Below are positions 1 to 7,968 of a DNA stretch of 64,000 nt, in pieces. The translations under genes were made by a program, and so were the position numbers. The DNA is from an uncultured Bacteroidales bacterium (lineage in GTDB: Bacteria > Bacteroidota > Bacteroidia > Bacteroidales > Paludibacteraceae). Below the pieces are notes generated by a model. That model was given only the letters and a program-made list of their open reading frames with translations, searched no databases and was not told where the DNA came from. Location: assembly GCA_902784585.1 (NCBI GenBank), contig CACZVM010000003.1:1-64000 (forward strand). The letters are read 5' to 3'. The stretch's first letter is position 1. Each line of letters starts with the position of its first letter.

Positions 1-508
1 TGTCTATTATGCCGGTCACGGCATCCCCGATGAAGCCAGCAAATCGGCGTACCTGCTGCCTATAGATGGCGACGGACGTTACGTACAATCGGCCTACAAA
101 CTCGATGACATGTACCAGAAACTCGGTGCGATGCGTGCCCGCTCCGTCACTATCTTCATGGACGCCTGCTTCTCCGGCTCGAAACGCGAAGAGGGCATGC
201 TTGCCTCTGCGCGTGGCGTGGCCATCAAAGCGAAATCCGGTGTTCCGCAAGGCAAGATGGTAGTCTTCTCTGCCGCCTCGGGCGATGAGACAGCCTATCC
301 GAACACCGACGAGCAGCATGGTATGTTCACCTATTATCTCTTGAAGAAACTCCAAGACACCAAGGGTGATGTCACCTTGCAGGAACTTGGCAACTATATC
401 ACCACCAACGTCCGCCAGCAGTCTATCGTCCAGAACGGTAAGTCGCAGACCCCGACCGTCACACCTTCTTCCGATGCCGCCGATTGGCAAACCTGGAAAC
501 TCAAATAA
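1..508 (+). CDS. Caspase-like (peptidase C14/metacaspase) secreted protease, C-terminal part
   Basis: This is the C-terminal 168 residues of a caspase-fold cysteine protease; the 5' end lies outside the window and the frame is open from base 2. The catalytic dyad is visible: His in YYAGHG near the left edge and Cys in DACFSG about 50 residues later. The region after the Cys (GVPQGKMVVFSAASGDETAY) and the ending WQTWKLK match the complete paralogue at 1454-3076 almost residue for residue, so the two are tandem duplicates. By analogy that protein carries a signal peptide and acts outside the cytoplasm. Codon use here is clearly more GC-rich than in the paralogue. The secreted-protein gene at 513 starts four bases after the stop, so the two are probably co-transcribed. 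The substrate is unknown. Confidence 0.9.
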   Translation, partial: VYYAGHGIPDEASKSAYLLPIDGDGRYVQSAYKLDDMYQKLGAMRARSVTIFMDACFSGSKREEGMLASARGVAIKAKSGVPQGKMVVFSAASGDETAYPNTDEQHGMFTYYLLKKLQDTKGDVTLQELGNYITTNVRQQSIVQNGKSQTPTVTPSSDAADWQTWKLK

Positions 509-512
509 CACT

Positions 513-1388
513 ATGCGCACAAAACTTACTCCTATATTGTTACTATTTGCTCTCTCGCTCTTTGCGGGCGACATTGAGCGTGTTTCAGCCACCTACGAAT
601 ACTTCTCCAACAACCCCAACGAGACCCCTGCACAGGCGGAAACGGCGGCGATCGAACGTGCCAAGCAGAAGGCGCTGGAGGATCATTTTGGCATCGACGT
701 GAGCAGCGTCAGCAACACCCTGTTGCTCAACCGCGCAGAAGGCGACAAGACGCAGTCGCAGACGAATGTCTTCTCCCTCGGTGGCCTCTCCGTCCGCGGC
801 GAATGGATCGAGACGATCAAAGAGCAGGTGCTCGACAAACGTTTTGTGGACGGTTTCTGGATCGTCAAGGTGCATGTGGAAGGCCGTGCACGCAATCATG
901 CTACCGAAAAAACGGATATCCGCTTCGCCTTTGTGCGTGACGTGCAAGACATAGAATCGCCCGTCACCTTCCGCGACGGCAACGACCTTTTCTTGCGTTT
1001 CTCCTCGCCCGTAGCAGGCTCACTCTGCGTCTATCTGATCGACGAAGATCAGAATGCTTTCTGCCTCCTTCCGTACGACAACAATCCCTCCGGAGCTCAA
1101 GCCGTGGAGGCTAATCGCGATTATATCTTCTTCTCCGACAGATACGAGCGCGGCGCACAGGAATATACGCTCAACTGCCAGCGTTCGTCTGAGCAGAATG
1201 CCCTCTATGTCGTCTTTTCGCCCAATACTTTTAGCAAGGCCCACGACAGCCAGGCGGGCACCAACTGGCGGGACGAACAATTGCCGCGCCAATTGTCCTA
1301 TGAAGCCTTCCTCCGCTGGCTTGCCGCCAATCAGAAGAAAGACCCCTCGATGGTCGTCCGCACCACCATCATCTCCATCCGCAAATAA
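513..1388 (+). CDS. Secreted protein with DUF4384-like C-terminal domain
   Basis: A 291-residue protein starting at the ATG four bases after the caspase stop; an in-frame extension to 366 would lie inside the caspase gene and is rejected. An N-terminal signal peptide (MRTKLTPILLLFALSLFAG) is followed by a region rich in Ala, Glu and Lys (about 30-120). The second half (about 150-240: FLRFSSPVAGSLCVYLIDED and LLPYDNN) resembles DUF4384, a domain often found beside or fused to caspase-like and regulatory proteins. No catalytic motif is seen. Its place between two caspase genes suggests a partner, substrate or regulator of the secreted proteases. The DUF4384 call is from recall of the family pattern. 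Confidence 0.7.
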   Translation: MRTKLTPILLLFALSLFAGDIERVSATYEYFSNNPNETPAQAETAAIERAKQKALEDHFGIDVSSVSNTLLLNRAEGDKTQSQTNVFSLGGLSVRGEWIETIKEQVLDKRFVDGFWIVKVHVEGRARNHATEKTDIRFAFVRDVQDIESPVTFRDGNDLFLRFSSPVAGSLCVYLIDEDQNAFCLLPYDNNPSGAQAVEANRDYIFFSDRYERGAQEYTLNCQRSSEQNALYVVFSPNTFSKAHDSQAGTNWRDEQLPRQLSYEAFLRWLAANQKKDPSMVVRTTIISIRK

Positions 1389-1453
1389 AAATAAACATCG
1401 ATTCGATCGGAAAACCAGGAAATAAAGACAATAATCCTTAAAAATTTTGTACA

Positions 1454-3076
1454 ATGAATAAATATCTCAAAACATTAATTTCTGCCTTGTTCTTTTTCTG
1501 CTGTGTTCAGCAAGTAAGTGCGTATAGTTTCGATGTTATCATAACAACTTCCAGGGAACAGATACGTTGCATCATCGTAGAACAAGGAGAAAACGAATTG
1601 TCGTACGTATTGTATCAAGATGCCGACAAATCTGTGCACAAAATGCCCATGAATCAAGTTCAAAAGATTTACAGTAGGGATAAAACGCACTCAGAGGAAG
1701 CCTCACAGCGCATGTATGCTATCAATTCCAATAGTGCACGCAAGATAGGCTACTTTAGCGATTATGCCAAGCCGATTGTTGAAAAAGCCATTAATGAATG
1801 GCAGAAGAAAGATGAGTTTGAGAAAATTGCAGACTGGCAGAAACGCGTCTCAGAAGCGACTAGAAATGCCAAGATTCAAGAACTCACCAAGCAATGTGAG
1901 CAACAATATTTGCACGACTATCAAGATGTCATCAAACTAAATATCTCATTAGAGGGATTGTATGACTCAGAGAACGAAGTATTTCTCTTGTATGATCCGA
2001 CGTTTGGCAACATGATCGTGTCTGTGCCTATAGCAGAGGCTCGTTTGTTTAAGCAGAATTGGGCTTCTGCCAAATTTACGCCTAAATACTTTATTGACAA
2101 TGATGTCATCGCACTCGCTTCGCTCGATATTGCATTCCCTAATACGGGCAAGCACTATGCTTATTCGAACAATGCTTCGCTCAAATATGAACATGCGCAA
2201 GTAGATTATAACTTCGATCCCATTGAGATAGCCGTTAATAATTCCTCGCAGCAAAAGGGTCAACAGACCATCAGCGAGAAAAAAATATCTACCAAGAAAT
2301 CTGCCGTTGACCTGCAAATACCTACTACAGAGATTTCTAATGCTAATACCTTCGTTGTTATTATTGCTAACGAAAACTATAAGTCTGTAGCATCAGTGCC
2401 TTATGCACTCAATGATGGACGTATATTGGCAAAATATTGCCAGCGCACTTTGGGCATTCCTGCAACAAACATCAAAGTACATGAGAATGCCACCTATAAT
2501 GATATTCGTCTGGCTGTCGCTTGGCTCAAGAATGTCTGTGAGAAATATGAAGGCGAAGCCTCTGTTATCTTCTATTATGCCGGTCATGGTATTCCTGACG
2601 CATCCGACAAGTCTGCTTATCTGCTTCCGGTGGATGGAGACGGTCGTTATGTAGCCACCGGTTACAAATTGGACGAACTATACCAGAAATTAGGTAGCAT
2701 GCCCGCTAAGTCTGTAACCGTCCTCCTAGATGCCTGTTTCTCAGGGGCTAACCGTGACGGCAAAATGTTGGCTTCCGAACGAGGCGTAGCTCTCAAATCC
2801 AAATCCGGTGTTCCGCAAGGGAATATGGTCGTGTTCTCTGCCGCACAAGGCGATGAAACGGCTTTGCCTAACGATGAAGAGGGACACGGACTATTTACCT
2901 ATTATGTATTAAAGAAATTGCAGGAATCGCAAGGTAATGTCAATTTGCAGGAACTCTCTCAATACGTCATTCGGGAAGTGGGCCGCAAATCTGCTGTTAC
3001 CAACAAACCACAAACGCCTTGCATAACGCCATCTTCCTCCATTGGTGCAAAATGGCAAAACTGGAAACTCAAATAA
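1454..3076 (+). CDS. Secreted caspase-like protease (peptidase C14), complete
   Basis: A 540-residue protein. Residues 1-23 form a signal peptide ending VSA. Residues about 25-75 form a small beta domain (DVIITTSREQIRCIIVEQ ... MNQVQKIYSRD) that recurs at the start of the gene at 62293. A charged middle region (80-290) follows, and the caspase domain runs from about 296 to the end. The dyad is His378 (YYAGHG) and Cys428 (DACFSG). The C-terminal 180 residues repeat the truncated gene at the left edge, including the WQNWKLK end. Codon use is visibly more AT-rich than that paralogue, so the copies have different histories or one is foreign. A secreted caspase would process envelope or extracellular proteins; a role in cell death or phage defence is not supported because of the signal peptide. 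Confidence 0.92.
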   Translation: MNKYLKTLISALFFFCCVQQVSAYSFDVIITTSREQIRCIIVEQGENELSYVLYQDADKSVHKMPMNQVQKIYSRDKTHSEEASQRMYAINSNSARKIGYFSDYAKPIVEKAINEWQKKDEFEKIADWQKRVSEATRNAKIQELTKQCEQQYLHDYQDVIKLNISLEGLYDSENEVFLLYDPTFGNMIVSVPIAEARLFKQNWASAKFTPKYFIDNDVIALASLDIAFPNTGKHYAYSNNASLKYEHAQVDYNFDPIEIAVNNSSQQKGQQTISEKKISTKKSAVDLQIPTTEISNANTFVVIIANENYKSVASVPYALNDGRILAKYCQRTLGIPATNIKVHENATYNDIRLAVAWLKNVCEKYEGEASVIFYYAGHGIPDASDKSAYLLPVDGDGRYVATGYKLDELYQKLGSMPAKSVTVLLDACFSGANRDGKMLASERGVALKSKSGVPQGNMVVFSAAQGDETALPNDEEGHGLFTYYVLKKLQESQGNVNLQELSQYVIREVGRKSAVTNKPQTPCITPSSSIGAKWQNWKLK

Positions 3077-3083
3077 ACTGAAT

Positions 3084-3665
3084 ATGAAAAAGATCTATTT
3101 CGCACTAGCACTTGGGTTTATATGTGCCGTATTTACAGCTTGTCGCTTTAAAAGCGCAGAGCAAAAAGCAGTGGAAGAACAAATACGAGCCTCCGCTCGC
3201 CGTTATTATGGAGAAGATGCTACGGTTACATTCCGTAAAATCGTGGTCTTACCGCATGAGGCGCGTTCTGAATATGGGGATTCAGTGTACCATGTATATC
3301 TTACGTTAGTGAAGGACGATCCGACCCTCAATAACTATAATTTTGCTTATCAATTGGATTCCGTCGGAGTACAGCGACGAGACTACCCGGCATATACTGA
3401 ATATTATTATGATTGTATGATCAAAAACTCACATAATACCTATCCATTGCAACGAAATTTTAAAATTTGTAATGGCGAAAAATATAATGAAAGTATATAC
3501 CGCGATTCACCCATCATTGATAAAGTTACTGTGTTAAAAAAGAGATATTTCTTAAAAGGAGGCTCAGGGGCATACTGTGCCAAAAGGATAAAGAAAGGTG
3601 GATGGTACACCAAATCGCAATTGGATATGGACTCTTATGGCGCTATTTCAACACCCGTTGATTAA
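3084..3665 (+). CDS. Lipoprotein of unknown function
   Basis: A 193-residue protein. The chosen start gives a lipoprotein signal with a lipobox at VFTAC (Cys20); the upstream in-frame extension lies within the caspase gene. It begins seven bases after the caspase stop, so it probably belongs to that operon. The mature part is charged and tyrosine-rich, with no family I recognise. It may anchor or modulate the secreted protease, but only proximity supports that. Composition is AT-rich like the preceding caspase, consistent with the two having arrived together. Confidence 0.75.
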   Translation: MKKIYFALALGFICAVFTACRFKSAEQKAVEEQIRASARRYYGEDATVTFRKIVVLPHEARSEYGDSVYHVYLTLVKDDPTLNNYNFAYQLDSVGVQRRDYPAYTEYYYDCMIKNSHNTYPLQRNFKICNGEKYNESIYRDSPIIDKVTVLKKRYFLKGGSGAYCAKRIKKGGWYTKSQLDMDSYGAISTPVD

Positions 3666-3705
3666 AAAGACATACTTAGATTCCAATCAATCACCTACCT
3701 TACTT

Positions 3706-3843
3706 TAACTTGCGTTTACCTGACAATAACAAGAGTGCACCCTTCTAAGTGGTAGCACTCTTGTTATATAATCCCTTCCGTTTGGCCCCCCAAATCGCAT
3801 TATTATTTGCACATGTCCGAAATCTGTTGTACCTGTGTAATGA
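3706..3843 (+). repeat. Copy 1 of a ~110-nt hairpin-plus-promoter element, without a gene of its own
   Basis: Contains an 11-bp hairpin (AACAAGAGTGC at 3728-3738 pairing with 3755-3765), then TTCCGTTTGGC, then a promoter-like TTTGCACATGTCC (TTTG at 3806) whose -7 box is degenerate (TACCTGTG at 3830-3837). The same parts in the same order occur at 47919-48062, where the promoter is intact. The hairpin could also terminate the lipoprotein transcript. The rest of the 3666-4211 gap holds the 11-bp repeats at 3937, an AT-rich palindromic stretch near 4030-4062 and the DUF4301 promoter; no gene is seen. Confidence 0.7.
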
Positions 3844-3936
3844 ATTTTCCAAGCATCCCCTCTGCCCCTTATGGACTGAATAAATCTTTTCCCTGGCCGG
3901 CACATGATTTTATCAAGACCGCAACAAGACTGAACC

Positions 3937-3969
3937 GGGTGATTACCGGGTGATTACTGGGTGATTACC
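3937..3969 (+). repeat. Three tandem 11-bp units, GGGTGATTACY
   Basis: GGGTGATTACC, GGGTGATTACT and GGGTGATTACC follow one another without gaps, one unit per helical turn. The same unit appears in the other orientation at 59608-59650. The site lies between the element at 3706 and the DUF4301 promoter. Confidence 0.9.
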
Positions 3970-4135
3970 ACGCTATTAAGCACCCGTTTGCCTTCTTTAA
4001 AAGCCCCGAAGCCGCCATTTTTGACTCTCTTATACTATATTATATATTATATATAATATACAATTTGTGCGTTGTTTTTTGTAAAAATGAGTGCCTTTAT
4101 CTTTCTTGCTGAATTTGAAAAAAATCGCTCTTTTA

Positions 4136-4167
4136 TTTGCGTATATAAAATATTTTTTGTACTTTTG
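4136..4167 (+). promoter_or_regulatory. Bacteroidota-type promoter for the DUF4301 gene
   Basis: TTTG at 4136-4139 and TACTTTTG at 4160-4167 are separated by 20 nt, matching the -33/-7 pattern of the Bacteroidota primary sigma factor. It predicts a leader of about 40 nt before the ATG at 4212. Confidence 0.8.
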
Positions 4168-4211
4168 CAGCGCAAAGGTGTGTGAATACATTTTAATTAA
4201 CTATTGATACC

Positions 4212-5564
4212 ATGAACAATTTCACCGCACAAGACCTTGAGCAACTGCAGGCTCGGGGCATCTCTGTAGAGAAAGCCGAGGCACAACTCGAGTGCTTCCG
4301 CAATGGTTTTCCACAACTCGACATCGTCGCTCCCGCTTCTACCAAGAAGGGTATCCTCGCTCCTAAAAAAGCTGAGCAGGAGGAATATATCGCTGCATGG
4401 GAGCAGTATCTGCGCGAGGGACACAAGATCCTCAAGTTCGTTCCCGCTTCCGGGGCTGCCAGCCGTATGTTCAAGAACCTCTTCCAGTACCTGGAGGATG
4501 GCATCGAGACGCCTTTCATTCAGGAGTTCCTGGCGCACAAGGATGACTTCGCCTTCGGCCCCCAACTCGTAGGCAAAGAGGGCCAGGAGGCGGTCCGCTA
4601 CCTGCTGCATGACATGCACTATGGCGATCTGCCTAAGGGACTGCTGCTCTTCCATAAGTATCGCGACGGCGCACGCACGCCTGCCCTCGAACACCTCGTG
4701 GAAGGGGCGCAGTACTGCAAGGGCGAGGGAGAGAAGCCGGTCGTTTATCTCCACTTCACCGTCAGCCACGACCATCTGCCACTGTTCCGTCAGCATATAG
4801 CCGACAACCTCAAGAAATTTGAGGACAAATACGGCGTCAGATATGATGTCACTTTCTCCGAGCAACTGCCCAGCACCGACACCCTGGCCGCTAATCCCGA
4901 CGGCACGCCGTTCCGCACCAAGGATGGCAAACTCCTCTTCCGTCCCGGTGGACACGGTGCCCTCATCGAGAACCTCAACCAGCAGGATGCCGACATCGTC
5001 TTCATCAAGAATATCGACAACGTGGTGCCTGACCGCCTGAAGAAAGACACCATCCGCTACAAGCAGATCCTCGCCGGTGTACTGGTCACCGAGCAGAAAC
5101 GTGTCTTCGAGGCGCTCAAAGACCCGAACCTGAGCGACGAAGAGCGTGCGAAACTGAACCGTCCTATCCGCGTCTGCGGCGTAGTGAAGAACACCGGCGA
5201 ACCCGGTGGCGGACCGTTCCTCGTTCGCGAAGCCGACGGCTCTATTAGTTGCCAGATACTCGAATCAACACAGATCAGCGATCCGGAACTGATGGCCAAA
5301 TCCACCCACTTCAATCCGGTGGACCTCGTTTGCGCCATCCGCGACTACGAGGGCAAACCCTTCGACCTGCCCAAGTACGTCGATCCGCAGACGGGCTTCA
5401 TCTCCAATAAGTCGAAAGACGGCAAGGAGCTGCTGGCACTCGAACTTCCGGGCCTCTGGAACGGCGCAATGAGCCGCTGGAACACCATCTTCGTGGAAGT
5501 ACCGGTATCGACCTTCAACCCCGTGAAGACGGTCAACGACCTGCTACGCGAGCAACATCAGTAA
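4212..5564 (+). CDS. DUF4301 family protein
   Basis: A 450-residue cytoplasmic protein without signal peptide or membrane segment. It has the hallmark FVPASGAASRMFK (about residues 76-88) and, later, FRPGGHGALIENL and GVVKNTGEPGGGPF. The Gly-rich and Arg/Lys motifs resemble a sugar-nucleotide or phosphate-binding fold, but the family has no assigned reaction that I know of. It is a single gene with its own promoter and a strong terminator directly after the stop. It is slightly shorter than the ~500 residues I expect for the family. Family assignment is confident; function is unknown. Confidence 0.88.
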   Translation: MNNFTAQDLEQLQARGISVEKAEAQLECFRNGFPQLDIVAPASTKKGILAPKKAEQEEYIAAWEQYLREGHKILKFVPASGAASRMFKNLFQYLEDGIETPFIQEFLAHKDDFAFGPQLVGKEGQEAVRYLLHDMHYGDLPKGLLLFHKYRDGARTPALEHLVEGAQYCKGEGEKPVVYLHFTVSHDHLPLFRQHIADNLKKFEDKYGVRYDVTFSEQLPSTDTLAANPDGTPFRTKDGKLLFRPGGHGALIENLNQQDADIVFIKNIDNVVPDRLKKDTIRYKQILAGVLVTEQKRVFEALKDPNLSDEERAKLNRPIRVCGVVKNTGEPGGGPFLVREADGSISCQILESTQISDPELMAKSTHFNPVDLVCAIRDYEGKPFDLPKYVDPQTGFISNKSKDGKELLALELPGLWNGAMSRWNTIFVEVPVSTFNPVKTVNDLLREQHQ

Positions 5565-5590
5565 AAAAAGCAGCTTCGGCTGCTTTTTTT
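5563..5590 (+). terminator. Intrinsic terminator of the DUF4301 gene
   Basis: GCAGC-TTCG-GCTGC hairpin flanked by seven A and seven T. It overlaps the last bases of the stop codon and can work on both strands. Confidence 0.95.
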
Positions 5591-5981
5591 ATTGGTGATT
5601 GGTGATTGGTGATTTATTTAGAAAAAAACATATAAAACCCCTCCGTCAGCAATAACGCTTGGCAGCGTCCATGAGTATTGGCTCTATATGCCTACTTACA
5701 AATACATTTGACATAGTCATCCAGACCCAATCCTCACATCCATAGGATGTAATTGCTGCCGAAGGACATAAACACAAATTAATGTTTATTGCGCTAAAGC
5801 GCGTTTATTGCGGCAAGCCGCAGTTTAAAAGTTTATTATTAATTTTGAAGATTTGCTTTGCAAATAATCGTGCCCTTTAGGGCTAAGAATTTTTAATTCT
5901 TAATTGTGAATTTTGAAATAATCGTGCCCTTTAGGGCTAAGAATTCTTAATTGTGAATTTTGAATTGTGAATTGTGAATTC
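5591..5981. repeat. Repeat-rich spacer: heptads, mini-hairpins and a 30-bp direct repeat
   Basis: No gene is seen here. 5591-5615 carries three GGTGATT heptads. A string of short-loop hairpins follows: GCGC-TAAA-GCGC (5791-5802), TGCGGC-AA-GCCGCA (5809-5822), ATTTGC-TTT-GCAAAT (5851-5865) and GCCCT-TT-AGGGC (5872-5883). A 30-bp segment (5862-5891) including the last hairpin is repeated exactly at 5916-5945. From 5946 to the end of the DUF5020 gene the sequence is GAATTGT-like heptads. Confidence 0.9.
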
Positions 5982-6767
5982 TCAATCGAACGTCCATTTC
6001 ACGCCCAGGCAGGGGTTGCACATGAAGCCGCGCCCGGGGGCTCCGCCGGTGAAGTTGTAGCTGAACTCAATCTCTGTGCCTACATGCAGGTTCGGACATT
6101 TGAACCATTGCCCCACGTTGTACCATAGCTGCGGTTCGCTGATCAGCACCCACGACTGTTCTCCGCCGAACTTCTGACCCCATATGTCCAGAAAACCGGA
6201 GAAACGCAGACCCTTGGCCGTGCAGAAATCATCGCAGCCCCAGACAAAGGTGAATTGCAGCGGGACGTTGTTCTTCAGCCGGTTGCCGTCGTCCAGGATA
6301 TACTTGTAGAGCAACTCGAGGTTGAAGATATTCTTATAGTCCGAGGTGTGCAGACAGTAGTTCAGTCCCACCAGTGCCGCATGATTGATGCCGTAGCCGC
6401 GTGTGCCGGTGCTGTCGGAGTAGAGACCCAGACCACCGTTGTATTCCACCTGCACACTCAGGTCCTTGGCCTTCGTCTTGCCCCAGAAATTCAGGCATCG
6501 TGCTATCTCCATATACGCCATGAACGGCGTGTTCTTCGGGTCGTTGGGATGGATGTTGTAGTCGAAATCGACGAACGCGAACGTGTTGCCCCAGGCGTCG
6601 GGGTAGAAGAGCTCCAGCGTCGTCGTCATGCGGTTGCTACGCTGGTTGTCGCAGGCGGTACCCATACTGCCGAAATCATAGTAGAGCTGCAGGTTGGTGC
6701 CGGCACTCGCGCTCATTGCGCATACCGTGACCATCAATCCCATAATATACTTTTTTCCGTAACCCAT
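5982..6767 (-). CDS. DUF5020 family outer-membrane protein (Tsx-like barrel)
   Basis: A 261-residue protein with a signal peptide (MGLMVTVCAMSASA; an inner ATG at 6743 is a possible alternative start) and alternating aromatic strands typical of a small beta-barrel, ending in Phe-Asp. LQLYYDFG near the N terminus and LELFYPDAWGNTFAFVDFDY are family-like. DUF5020 members resemble the nucleoside channel Tsx, so transport of nucleosides or similar small molecules across the outer membrane is plausible. It lies 19 bp after the S1/P1 nuclease gene on the same strand, with three GGTGAAA heptads between them, so nuclease and channel are probably made together. The Tsx link is inferred from fold-like pattern. 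Confidence 0.8.
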   Translation of the reverse strand: MGYGKKYIMGLMVTVCAMSASAGTNLQLYYDFGSMGTACDNQRSNRMTTTLELFYPDAWGNTFAFVDFDYNIHPNDPKNTPFMAYMEIARCLNFWGKTKAKDLSVQVEYNGGLGLYSDSTGTRGYGINHAALVGLNYCLHTSDYKNIFNLELLYKYILDDGNRLKNNVPLQFTFVWGCDDFCTAKGLRFSGFLDIWGQKFGGEQSWVLISEPQLWYNVGQWFKCPNLHVGTEIEFSYNFTGGAPGRGFMCNPCLGVKWTFD

Positions 6768-6786
6768 AACCTTTCACCTTTCACCT
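6768..6786 (-). repeat. Intercistronic heptad repeat (GGTGAAA)
   Basis: Almost three GGTGAAA units on the minus strand fill the whole gap between the nuclease stop and the DUF5020 start codon. Confidence 0.85.
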
Positions 6787-7596
6787 TTATTTATATATTT
6801 GGTTCAGCAGTTTGGCCAGACGAATGCCGGCGATATAGAGTTGACGCTCCATGGGCGTATGCCAGCGGTAGATATAGTGCCACGTGTTGCCGTCCCAGGT
6901 TTGCTGGTAGGCATAGATGGCCTCTGTGAAATGATAGTTCCGGAGCAGCAACTCCGTGTCGCTCATGGCGAGAATAGCCTGCTTCTCGGCCGCATAGGTC
7001 TTCTCCAGCATCGCTGCGTACTCGGTGTAGCTATAGCCCTGCGAATCAATCAGTTTCTCGTCCCAGACGGCATGCAACTTGGTGTCCTGGCCGTGCCATT
7101 TCATCTTCACGCGGTTGCCTCCCAGGTCGTCCATATGTGCCGTGTGCATCGGGCAGTAACGGTCGCCGCTCAGGTGGATGACAAAGCGCAAGTTGTGCTC
7201 TTCGTTCCGGGCCCTGCGGGTGGGGTCGCTCAGTATGGCCGTCAGGCTGTCCAAGGCGCGGAAGAGGTTGCCGCCCTCCTTCGGATAATGGATCAGCGCA
7301 TCGGCCACCACCGCGTCGCTCAGGCCGCCGTCGAAGTCCTGGAAATGCCAGTCGTAGCTCTGCGGATAGATGGTGTCGCTCTTGATCTCGTCAGCCCAAT
7401 TGGCACGGTAGATCATGCCCTGCGAACCCATCACATGGTCGATGTGCTTGCGCACTTTCTTGTTCAGATGATCATAGGCGATCTTGGCAATGATACGATG
7501 ACCCTCCTGCCCCCACGCCAAACAGGGTAGGGAATGCAGAGTGGTACAAGAGATGGCAATAGCAATCAGAAGCGTTCTGTTCAGAAGGTGTCTCAT
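6787..7596 (-). CDS. Secreted S1/P1 family nuclease
   Basis: A 269-residue protein starting at the ATG at 7596 (signal peptide about 1-27, cleaved before WGQEGH). S1/P1 enzymes are zinc-dependent nucleases of single-stranded DNA and RNA with 3'-nucleotidase activity. The trinuclear Zn ligands are recognisable: mature N-terminal Trp and His in WGQEGH, Asp in NWADEI, His-Asp in HLSGD, His in PMHT, and the His and Asp in LHAVWDEKL. Length matches the family. The upstream frame to 7629 crosses the promoter, so the longer start is unlikely. It is transcribed divergently from thrS and followed by the DUF5020 channel gene, which suggests nucleic-acid scavenging in the periplasm or outside the cell. 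Confidence 0.92.
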   Translation of the reverse strand: MRHLLNRTLLIAIAISCTTLHSLPCLAWGQEGHRIIAKIAYDHLNKKVRKHIDHVMGSQGMIYRANWADEIKSDTIYPQSYDWHFQDFDGGLSDAVVADALIHYPKEGGNLFRALDSLTAILSDPTRRARNEEHNLRFVIHLSGDRYCPMHTAHMDDLGGNRVKMKWHGQDTKLHAVWDEKLIDSQGYSYTEYAAMLEKTYAAEKQAILAMSDTELLLRNYHFTEAIYAYQQTWDGNTWHYIYRWHTPMERQLYIAGIRLAKLLNQIYK

Positions 7597-7626
7597 GATA
7601 TAGAGGTGTTTATTCGTTTTCGGCTG

Positions 7627-7658
7627 CAAATTTACTACAAAAATTGCACATGCGCAAG
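7627..7658 (-). promoter_or_regulatory. Promoter of the nuclease-DUF5020 operon
   Basis: On the minus strand CTTG (7658-7655) and TAAATTTG (7634-7627) are 20 nt apart. The -33 region reads TTGCGCATGTGCAA, an imperfect palindrome. Confidence 0.75.
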
Positions 7659-7703
7659 TTTTTTTGTGTTTTTTGTTTCGTTTTACGAAAAGTCGTCAGA
7701 AAA

Positions 7704-7850
7704 TTTGCATATGTCAATTATTTATTGTACCTTCGACCACCTCCCCCACGAGTGGGGCCCCTTCGAAAGTACGTTCGCACTTTGGTGCAAACTACAAGCT
7801 TTTAGGTCCGAAAATATCCACTTATGCAAGCATAGACAATATTTTTGACC
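7704..7850 (+). other. Orphan promoter-like sequence and hairpins upstream of thrS
   Basis: TTTGCATATGTC at 7704 and TACCTTCG at 7728-7735 have the window's usual promoter spacing, but the -7 box is mutated. Downstream are CCCCAC-GA-GTGGGG (about 7745-7758) and GCAC-TTTG-GTGC. A 45-codon frame (7710-7847) exists but begins inside the promoter and looks like no known protein. It could be a small RNA, a decayed gene start or an upstream thrS leader. Confidence 0.4.
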
Positions 7851-7862
7851 TTGACCTAAAAG

Positions 7863-7894
7863 TTTGCAAATTTGAAAAATTTGTAGTACCTTTG
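7863..7894 (+). promoter_or_regulatory. Promoter of thrS
   Basis: TTTG at 7863-7866 and TACCTTTG at 7887-7894 with a 20-nt spacer. The ~70-nt leader carries a small GGGGC/GCCCC hairpin near 7911-7928; no T-box is seen. Confidence 0.8.
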
Positions 7895-7968
7895 CGGCCG
7901 ATTTAGACAAAGGGGCAGTTGTGCGCCCCGAGCCGTAAACATTTGTAGGTTTATTTTTTTATGTTAGT

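Noticed and set aside
1454-3076. Caspase gene as part of an anti-phage defence system
   Set aside because: It has a signal peptide and no sensor, NTPase or nuclease partner, so an intracellular defence role is not supported.
7710-7847. 45-codon frame upstream of thrS
   Set aside because: Its start lies within a promoter-like sequence and no family is apparent; kept only as unexplained sequence.
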